This document shows, one piece after another, positions 14,501 through 20,489 of a stretch of 20,489 nt of DNA. The notes below the pieces were generated by a model. The model saw only the letters and a list, made by a program, of their open reading frames with translations. It was not told where the DNA came from and did not search any database. Within the stretch, counting starts at the first letter, position 1; the number at the start of each line of letters is the position of its first letter. A program made the translations under genes and the position numbers. The DNA comes from Vulcanimicrobiota bacterium (GTDB lineage: Bacteria > Eremiobacterota > Eremiobacteria > Baltobacterales > Baltobacteraceae): assembly GCA_028287545.1 (NCBI GenBank), contig JAQBPL010000386.1, positions 1 through 20,489 on the forward strand, given 5' to 3'.

Positions 14501-15880
14501 TCAGGAGGCGAGGGCGCCTGAGGGGTTGGGGGTTCCTTGGGGGGCGGCTTCGGGCGTGCAGGGGCCGACGTCGACGAAGCGGGCCTTGCCGGTGTGTTTC
14601 GCTTCGTACATCGCGCGGTCGGCCTGCCCCAGCGTTCGCTGGGCGCTGCAGGCGGGGTTGAGGTGGACGATGCCGATGCTGGCGCTCACCGGCGGGGCGC
14701 CGGGGACCGAGAGCGCCGCTTCCTGTACGCGGTCGATGATCTCCTGAGCGATCGCGGCCGCGCTGGCCGCATCGCGCAATTCCAGCAGGGCCACGAATTC
14801 GTCGCCGCCGAGCCGCCCGACCGTATCGGCGGCGCGCGTGCGTTCGCGGATCCCTGCCGCGACCGCCACCAGGACGGCGTCGCCGCCCGCGTGACCGCAC
14901 GTGTCGTTGACGTGCTTGAAGCCGTCGAGGTCGATCAAGAGCAGCGCGTGATCGGTCGCCGCACGCCGGCCGCGGCTGCGCAGGCGTCGCAAGCAATCCG
15001 TCAAGACGTTGACGAAGGAGCGCCGATTGTGCACGCCGGTGAGCGGATCGCGCTCCGCGAGTTGGCGCAGGCGAACCTCGCGCTCGTGCCATTCCGTCAC
15101 GTCGCTGACGAGGAGCAGGATCGCGGCGTCGGAGAGGCCCTGGCGCATCGCGACGGCGGTGATCTCGCACCACAGGGGAGGCCCGGAGCCGCGGACGAGC
15201 TGCGTTTCGCGGCGCACCGAGGTCGTGCGGCCGTTCATGAGCCCCACGAAGGCATCGCGCAGCGCGGCATGATCTTCCGGGGGGACGAGCGAGAAGATCG
15301 AGTGCGCATCGATTCCGGCCAGCCCGAGGAATGCCATGTTGCCGCGCAGGATGTCGCCGCGCACGTCGACGCTGCAGATCGCGACCGGGCTCTCCTCGAG
15401 GATGCGGTGCGACGCGTCGAGCGCGTCGATGATCTCGCGATAGCGTTCGTTCTCGCGTTCGGCGGCGCATTGCGCGGTGATGTCGGTGAGCGTGAACGTC
15501 GTCTCGATCACGTCGTGCCCGTCATCCGGTTCAGCATGAGCGTCAATGGCAATCCAGGCAGTAGCCCGACCGCCGGCCAGAATGCAGACGACCGTGCGAC
15601 CGGTTCCGGCGGCTCGATCGAGCGCCGCCTGCAGCCCGTCGCCCGCATTCGGGAACGGCGCGTCGTCCTCGGCGAGCAGGCGCCAGCCGGCGCCCCGCTG
15701 CTCCTCGCCGACCAACTGCGCGACGGTGAGGTGCAGCATCTGCAGCGTGGCGGAATTCCAATCCAGGATCGCGCCGCTCGCGTCCCGCACGATGACTCCC
15801 GCTCCGAGTGCGTCGAGAACGCGTCTCGCCCGACCCGGATCGGCACGCGCGACGCGCGCTCCTTGAATCATAGGCGTCAT
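14501..15880 (-). CDS. PAS-PAS-GGDEF diguanylate cyclase
   Basis: Predicted cytosolic enzyme making cyclic di-GMP from two GTP, 459 aa from ATG 15880. There are no membrane spans. Two PAS-like sensor domains are at about residues 24-138 (LGAGVIVRDASGAILDWNSA) and 160-268 (LEESPVAICSVDVRGDILRG), then a GGDEF domain from DPLTGVHNRRSF at 278. GGDEF is intact (358-362), and an RxxD inhibitory site (RAAD, 349-352) lies five residues before it, so product feedback is expected. No EAL domain follows. The tail after YEAKHTGKARFVDV is short. Start is uncertain: TTG 15949 adds 23 residues, ATG 15871 removes three. It converges on the binding-protein gene across the repeat pair. Confidence 0.92.
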   Translation of the reverse strand: MTPMIQGARVARADPGRARRVLDALGAGVIVRDASGAILDWNSATLQMLHLTVAQLVGEEQRGAGWRLLAEDDAPFPNAGDGLQAALDRAAGTGRTVVCILAGGRATAWIAIDAHAEPDDGHDVIETTFTLTDITAQCAAERENERYREIIDALDASHRILEESPVAICSVDVRGDILRGNMAFLGLAGIDAHSIFSLVPPEDHAALRDAFVGLMNGRTTSVRRETQLVRGSGPPLWCEITAVAMRQGLSDAAILLLVSDVTEWHEREVRLRQLAERDPLTGVHNRRSFVNVLTDCLRRLRSRGRRAATDHALLLIDLDGFKHVNDTCGHAGGDAVLVAVAAGIRERTRAADTVGRLGGDEFVALLELRDAASAAAIAQEIIDRVQEAALSVPGAPPVSASIGIVHLNPACSAQRTLGQADRAMYEAKHTGKARFVDVGPCTPEAAPQGTPNPSGALAS

Positions 15881-15974
15881 TCTTACCACGAAAGCACTGC
15901 ACCCAGGGCTGCGAGGCGCAAAAGGAATCTGCGTCACGTCGTTTTTCAAGACGGCATATGCAAGCGCCGCCTTC

Positions 15975-18218
15975 CTAACTGCGGACGGTAAAGCCGTCGC
16001 GACGGACGCGCGGCGGCGGATCCATCACGGTGAAGGTGATCGTGTCCGCGTGCGTGCCGTCGGTTGCTCTGAGGGTCCAGCGACCGCGTCGTAACGCGAA
16101 CGTCCAGCGCGCGTCGCGCCCCGCGATGCGTGCGCCGTTGAGCGCCCAGTCGAGACGCCGTGCGCCGCGAGCCATCACGGCGATGCGCGCGCCGGGCGCG
16201 GCTTCGAACACGTCGCCGTCGTGCGGTGCGACGATGCGCACGCCCTCACCGAGCGCGGCGGGCTGTGCCGCGAGCCAGGCGTCGTAGCGCCGGTCGAGCG
16301 GCCGTGGCGCACGGTTCCAGGCGACGAGGTCGCCCGCGTCGAGCCACTCGCTCACGACCGACGTGCAATCCCCCCTCGGACGCACGCCGCTGGTCGCGCA
16401 CATCGGCCGCCGCACGTAGCCGCGCGGCGGTGCAAACCCGCGCGGCGCCGCGCGTTCGGCCAGGTGCCGGATGATGTGGTTCCAGAGCGGCGCCGCACCG
16501 GTTACGCCGCTCACCCGGCGCATCGGTGCGCCGTCGAAATTGCCGACCCACGTCGCGACGGTATAGTCGGCGGTGAATCCGGCGGTCCACGTGTCGCGAA
16601 AGTCCGACGACGTGCCGGTCTTCACCGCGCTGGCAAACGGCGTCTTCAGCAGCGATGCGACGCCGAAGGCGCGGGCTCTCGCGTGAGAATCGGCCAGCAT
16701 GTCGGTCACCAGCGACCACTCGGCCCGGCTTCCGACCGACTCGGCGGAGCGCGCCGCCGGTACGTCCGCAACGGCGTGGACGCGCACCGGGACGCCGCCT
16801 CGTGCGATGACCGCGTACGCTCTCGCGAGTTCTTCCAGCGTCACCTCGCCGTCGCCGAGTGCGAGTCCGAGCCCGTAGTGATCGGCGTCCCGCTGCAGAT
16901 GCTCGAAACCGAGCGCGCGCAGCCGCTCTAGAAACGAGGACACGCCGACCTCGCTCAACACGCGCACGGCCGGCACGTTCAAGGAGTCGGCGAGCGCGAT
17001 GCGCGCGCGCACCGGGCCCGCGAAGCGATCGCTGTAGTCGTTCGGCGCGTACGCGTGCATCCCGGGGATCGCGTACGTCGCCGGAACGTCGGCGAGGATC
17101 GTCGTCGGGCGAATCGTGCGCCGTTCGAACGCCAGCTCGTAGAGAAACGGTTTGAGCGTCGAGCCGGGCTGGCGCAGCGCGACGACTCCGTCGTTCTTCC
17201 CGGCGCCCGCGCGCGCGAAGTAGTCGGCCGATCCCGCATACGCGAGGATCGACCCGTCGCGATTGTCGATCACGATCGCCGCGCCGTCACGCACGCCGCG
17301 GTCGCTCAGCGCGCCGACGACGTGCGCGGTCTCGTTTTCCACGAAGAGCTGCAGATCGCGGTCGATCGTGGTGCGCAGGCGCGCGGCGTCGGGCGGCGCG
17401 CTGCCGGCGAGCCGGAAGAGCAGGTGCGGGGCCGCGACGATCCCTTCGCTGCGGGGGACGACCCGCACGTGCTCGAGCGCCGCCTGCGCGGCTTCGGCGG
17501 CGCTTGCCGTCCCCGCGGTGACCATCCGCGCGAGGACCGCGCGACGGCGGCTCTCGAGCGCCGCGGGATGCTCGTAGGGGTCGAGTTCGACCGGGTCGTT
17601 GGGCAGCGCGGCGAGCATCGCCGCCTGGGCGAGGTCAAGATCCGCCGCAGGTACTCCGAGGTAGCTGCGTGCGGCCGCTTCGACCCCGACGAGATCGCCG
17701 CCCATCGGTATGCGGTTCACGTACGCCTCGAGAATCTGCGTCTTCGACATCCCGGCTTCGATGCGGCGCGCGAGCACGATCGCCGCGAGCTTTCCGAGCG
17801 GATCGCGCCGCAGCCCGAAGCGCAGCCGCGCCAGCTGCATCGTGATCGTGGACGCGCCGGTGACGACGTGACGCGTCGTCACGATCTGCCGGATCGCGCG
17901 CCCGAGCGCGAAACCGTCCACGCCGTCGTGGTGCGCGAAGCGCGCGTCTTCGACCGCGAGGATCGCTTGCGTGAAGCGCGGCGAGACGCGATCGAGCGGT
18001 ACCCGTACGGCATGCTCCGTATCGCGGGCGAGGACGGTCCCGAGCGGCAGGCCGGCGCGGTCCTCGAACGCCAGCGCGTTCGCCCCGCCGCCGAACGCCG
18101 GCGGACCGATCGGCGCGCACAGCGCCGCCAACGCCAGCGTGGCGGCGGTCGCGAACGTCCACGCGACTCTCGACAGGGGGCACCTCCGTTCGCACGAACG
18201 TCGTCGCGGCGTGTTCAT
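15975..18218 (-). CDS. pbpC: Penicillin-binding protein 1C (bifunctional)
   Basis: Inner-membrane enzyme of peptidoglycan synthesis, 747 aa from ATG 18218, close to the usual PbpC length. After a basic N-terminus and one membrane anchor comes the GT51 glycosyltransferase: catalytic E90 in AVEDARFAHHDGVDG, then GASTITMQLARL and RRIEAGMSKTQILEAYVNRI. The transpeptidase has STLK (S353-K356), SLN (412-414) and KTG (533-535), all intact. The end, from RPMCATSGVRPRGDC through RIVAPHDGDVFEAAPGARIA, is the PbpC C-terminal (BiPBP_C) domain. The ATG overlaps the divergent alpha-2-macroglobulin ATG. A CTG at 18176, 6 nt after GGAGG (18187-18183), gives MSRVAWTFATAATLALAALC and may be the real start. Confidence 0.95.
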   Translation of the reverse strand: MNTPRRRSCERRCPLSRVAWTFATAATLALAALCAPIGPPAFGGGANALAFEDRAGLPLGTVLARDTEHAVRVPLDRVSPRFTQAILAVEDARFAHHDGVDGFALGRAIRQIVTTRHVVTGASTITMQLARLRFGLRRDPLGKLAAIVLARRIEAGMSKTQILEAYVNRIPMGGDLVGVEAAARSYLGVPAADLDLAQAAMLAALPNDPVELDPYEHPAALESRRRAVLARMVTAGTASAAEAAQAALEHVRVVPRSEGIVAAPHLLFRLAGSAPPDAARLRTTIDRDLQLFVENETAHVVGALSDRGVRDGAAIVIDNRDGSILAYAGSADYFARAGAGKNDGVVALRQPGSTLKPFLYELAFERRTIRPTTILADVPATYAIPGMHAYAPNDYSDRFAGPVRARIALADSLNVPAVRVLSEVGVSSFLERLRALGFEHLQRDADHYGLGLALGDGEVTLEELARAYAVIARGGVPVRVHAVADVPAARSAESVGSRAEWSLVTDMLADSHARARAFGVASLLKTPFASAVKTGTSSDFRDTWTAGFTADYTVATWVGNFDGAPMRRVSGVTGAAPLWNHIIRHLAERAAPRGFAPPRGYVRRPMCATSGVRPRGDCTSVVSEWLDAGDLVAWNRAPRPLDRRYDAWLAAQPAALGEGVRIVAPHDGDVFEAAPGARIAVMARGARRLDWALNGARIAGRDARWTFALRRGRWTLRATDGTHADTITFTVMDPPPRVRRDGFTVRS

Positions 18219-20489
18219 GCGTCGAGCGCTCGTTTTCGCCGCAACGCTCATCGCGCTCTTCGCGACGGGCTGCGTTTCTCGTGCTCCCCAACCGCAGCCG
18301 TTGGCGACCGTCGCGCCGCTCCCCGCGCCGTCGCCGCCGCCGCTCGTCGCCTCGCTCTCGCCGCTCGGGGAGACCGACTCGCTGGCCCAAGTCCGCATCC
18401 GGTTCAGCGAGGATCTGATCCCGCTCGAGCGGCTGGAATCACCGGACGAAGCGGCGATCTTGAGCCATTTCTCGCTCCAGCCGGCATTGCCGGGCCGGTT
18501 CCGGTTCTTGACGCCGCGCATGATCGGCTTCGAAGCGGATCGGGCCTGGCCCGGCGCGACGCGCGTGCGCGTGCAGATCGCCAAAGGGGTCCGCGGCGTC
18601 CAAGGGCGCGCGCTGGACGAGGACGTCGCGTGGACGTTCCAAACCGGCGGCATCGTGCTCGACAGCCTCCCGGCCGACAGCGAGAATCCGAGCGCGCTGT
18701 CGCCCTTGATTCACTTCACGTCGAACCTCGCGCTCGACCGCGCCTCGCTCGAAACGCACGCCTTCGCGCGCCCGGGCGGCGATACGAGCGGCGCGGTGCG
18801 GCTCGTCGTGCCGCCCGATACCGTCAAGCCGAGCGCGTCGCCGCGCGCGACGCCCACGGCGGCTCCCGACGAGGCGTTCGACCCGACGGACCGCTCGTGG
18901 CACTACGTGCTCGTCCCCGCGGCACCGCTCGCCAAAGGGACGCACTACGACATCGTTTTCGATCCCGGGATTCTGCCGCGCGACGGAAACCTCGCGAGCA
19001 CGAAGACGTTCGTCGGACACCTCAAGACGTTCGAGGCGCTGCGCTTCCAGCAGGTGCGCTGGTCGACGCCGGGTCGCTTCACCGAGGGCGACACCCAGCT
19101 CATGTTCACCACGCCGATCGACGCCAAGTCGCTCGGCGCACTGCGCCTGACGCCGGCGCCGCCGCAAGGGTCGACGCCGTTCGCCGCATTCGACGCCGGC
19201 GTCGCGATCAACAGTGCCCTGCTCTCGCCGAACACCGACTACGCCGTCGACGCCGGCGCAGATCTGCGCGACACGTTCGGCCAAACGCTGGGCGCCGCGC
19301 AGCACGTCACGTTCCGCACCGGCGACCTGCTCGCCGACGTCTGGGCCCCGAGCGGTCCGAGCCTGTTCCCGGCGACGAAGGACGTGCGCCTCAACGTCGT
19401 CGCGGTCAACGCGCCGCCCGACGTCGCCGCGATCTTCGCGCGGCTCAAACCGGACGACGTCGTGCTGCATCCCGATCCGTCCGGCACGCCGGACCGCGGC
19501 GACGTGCTTCCCGCGCCGGCAGATTGGCCGCGCTTCGATGCGAGCGGTCCGCGCAACGTCGAACGCACGATCGAAGTGCCGCTGCGCGCGAAGCTCGGCT
19601 CGCCGGCGGGCGTGCTGGCCTACGGGGTCAGCGCCAATCGCGGCACCGACCGGAACTTCGTCGCGGCGGGCGTCGTGCAGCTCACCGACCTCGGCGTGTT
19701 CGCGCAGTTTTTCCCCGACGGCGGCCTGGTGCGGGTCCATCGCATCGCCGACGGAACGCCGGCGGCCGGTGCGCGCGTCGACGTCTACCCCTCGCAAGCG
19801 GACAGCAAAACGAAGTCGACGCCGGTCGCCTGCGCGAGCGCGACGACCGACTCCGGCGGCACCGCGCGCTTCGGGAGCGCATCGTTCGCGTCGTGCGCCG
19901 CGCGCGACGCGGGCGAGAACGAAGCGCCGTCGTTCGTCACGATCGTGCGCCGCGGCGCGGACTGGACGTACGTGCGCAGCGATTCGTACAGCGGCGCGTA
20001 CTCCGGCGACTTCTGGAACGGCTGGTCTTCGGCAACGCCGATCGCGCGCGGCACGATCTTCTCCGATCGTCAACTCTACCAGCCCGGCGAAGCGGCGCAG
20101 ATGACCGCCGTCGGCTGGTTCCTCGTCGACGGCGCGCTGCGGCGCGGGCAGTCGCCGTCGTACGCGCTCGGGCTCGACCTTCCCGACGGATCGAAACGGG
20201 ATCTCGGGCGGCGGTCGCTCGACGCGTTCGGCATGACGTCGTTTGCGGTGCCGCTGCCGAAGAACGCGCCGCTCGGCTGGTACACGATTCACGCGCAAGC
20301 CGGCAACGGTGAGAAGCTGACCGGCGAGTTCCGCGTCGCGGAGTTCAAACCCCCGAACTTCAAAGTCGATCTGAGCCTCGACCGCGACGTCGCGCAGCGC
20401 GGCGGCACGGTCGCCGGTGCGGCGACGAACGCCTATCTCTTCGGCGCGCCGCTCACCGGCGCATCGACCGCGTTCACGGTGACCCGGCG
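18217..20489 (+). CDS. Bacterial alpha-2-macroglobulin lipoprotein (3' end missing)
   Basis: Large protease-trapping protein of the periplasm; 757 residues are visible and the frame is still open at the window edge (bacterial members are about 1,600-1,900 aa). ATG 18217 gives MRRALVFAATLIALFATGC, a lipoprotein signal with Cys19 after ATG at the lipobox. A Pro/Ala-rich linker (PQPQPLATVAPLPAPSPPP) follows, then repeated beta domains (MG-like), including the family motif FSDRQLYQPGEAAQMTAVGW near residues 620-640. The thioester CxEQ site, if present, would be beyond the window. The gene diverges from pbpC, its usual partner. It was easy to miss because it has no stop in the window. GTG 18211 is an alternative start; no ribosome-binding site is seen. 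Confidence 0.93.
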   Translation, partial: MRRALVFAATLIALFATGCVSRAPQPQPLATVAPLPAPSPPPLVASLSPLGETDSLAQVRIRFSEDLIPLERLESPDEAAILSHFSLQPALPGRFRFLTPRMIGFEADRAWPGATRVRVQIAKGVRGVQGRALDEDVAWTFQTGGIVLDSLPADSENPSALSPLIHFTSNLALDRASLETHAFARPGGDTSGAVRLVVPPDTVKPSASPRATPTAAPDEAFDPTDRSWHYVLVPAAPLAKGTHYDIVFDPGILPRDGNLASTKTFVGHLKTFEALRFQQVRWSTPGRFTEGDTQLMFTTPIDAKSLGALRLTPAPPQGSTPFAAFDAGVAINSALLSPNTDYAVDAGADLRDTFGQTLGAAQHVTFRTGDLLADVWAPSGPSLFPATKDVRLNVVAVNAPPDVAAIFARLKPDDVVLHPDPSGTPDRGDVLPAPADWPRFDASGPRNVERTIEVPLRAKLGSPAGVLAYGVSANRGTDRNFVAAGVVQLTDLGVFAQFFPDGGLVRVHRIADGTPAAGARVDVYPSQADSKTKSTPVACASATTDSGGTARFGSASFASCAARDAGENEAPSFVTIVRRGADWTYVRSDSYSGAYSGDFWNGWSSATPIARGTIFSDRQLYQPGEAAQMTAVGWFLVDGALRRGQSPSYALGLDLPDGSKRDLGRRSLDAFGMTSFAVPLPKNAPLGWYTIHAQAGNGEKLTGEFRVAEFKPPNFKVDLSLDRDVAQRGGTVAGAATNAYLFGAPLTGASTAFTVTR

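Noticed and set aside
18439..20298. A 619-aa minus-strand frame antisense to the macroglobulin
   Set aside because: Arg/Ala/Val-rich shadow of a real gene with clear lipoprotein signal and family motifs on the other strand.
17055..20312. A 1085-aa open frame on the plus strand crossing pbpC antisense and the alpha-2-macroglobulin gene
   Set aside because: Its product is Arg-rich with no domain and it lies antisense to pbpC and out of frame with the macroglobulin; GC-rich codon bias opens such frames.
1098..20489. CRISPR array, tRNA, rRNA, riboswitch or mobile element
   Set aside because: I saw no regularly spaced repeats beyond the two-copy palindrome, no cloverleaf-like segment, and no transposase or integrase motifs.

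Overview
The window is GC-rich, coding-dense bacterial chromosome. I see no phage, insertion sequence, CRISPR array, rRNA or tRNA. Lipoprotein signals, a PbpC / alpha-2-macroglobulin pair and two periplasmic-type solute-binding proteins point to a diderm free-living bacterium. High GC, a single-chain glycyl-tRNA synthetase and a dispersed TCCTTCGAC…CTCAGGATGAC repeat would fit an uncultured soil lineage such as Eremiobacterota, but that placement is inference with low confidence.

Layout. (1) 3-1097, plus: 3' part of a dimeric glycyl-tRNA synthetase. (2) 1098-1555: two tiny cysteine-containing proteins, one on each strand; the plus one (43 aa) is a clear zinc ribbon. (3) 7155 down to 1562, minus: a five-gene operon of aldehyde dehydrogenase, SDR dehydrogenase, family-5 solute-binding lipoprotein, DppB-like permease and DppC-like permease. 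All four junctions are 4-nt overlaps of the form NTGA. The solute-binding gene has no ATG, GTG or TTG that could start it, and its junction is CTGA, so it probably starts at CTG. No ATPase gene accompanies the transporter. (4) 7156-7314: a short divergent control region with candidate promoters on both strands. (5) 7315-8329, plus: small genes of unknown role, two of them broken by single-base indels (a SEC-C motif gene with two shifts, and a 97-aa acidic protein with one), then an intact 135-aa unknown. A strong intrinsic terminator separates the first two.

(6) 8422-14424, plus: a six-gene operon of YtcJ-like amidohydrolase, LivH, LivM, LivG, LivF and a Leu/Ile/Val-type binding protein. It is a complete branched-chain-amino-acid-type ABC importer translationally coupled to a hydrolase, which suggests uptake and hydrolysis of an amide-like compound. 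(7) 14439-14493: two tandem copies of a palindromic 23-bp repeat between convergent genes. (8) 14501-15880, minus: a cytosolic PAS-PAS-GGDEF diguanylate cyclase with an inhibitory I-site. (9) 18218 down to 15975, minus: penicillin-binding protein 1C. Diverging from it and running off the window from 18217, plus: a bacterial alpha-2-macroglobulin lipoprotein. This pair is a known functional partnership in envelope repair and defence, but here it is divergent, with annotated start codons that overlap.

I found no wholly new system. The points most worth a second look are the inferred CTG start inside a uniformly NTGA-coupled operon, the oxidoreductase-plus-transporter operon without ATPases, the cluster of frameshifts at 7315-7932, and the divergent pbpC/alpha-2-macroglobulin arrangement with a possible second CTG start.
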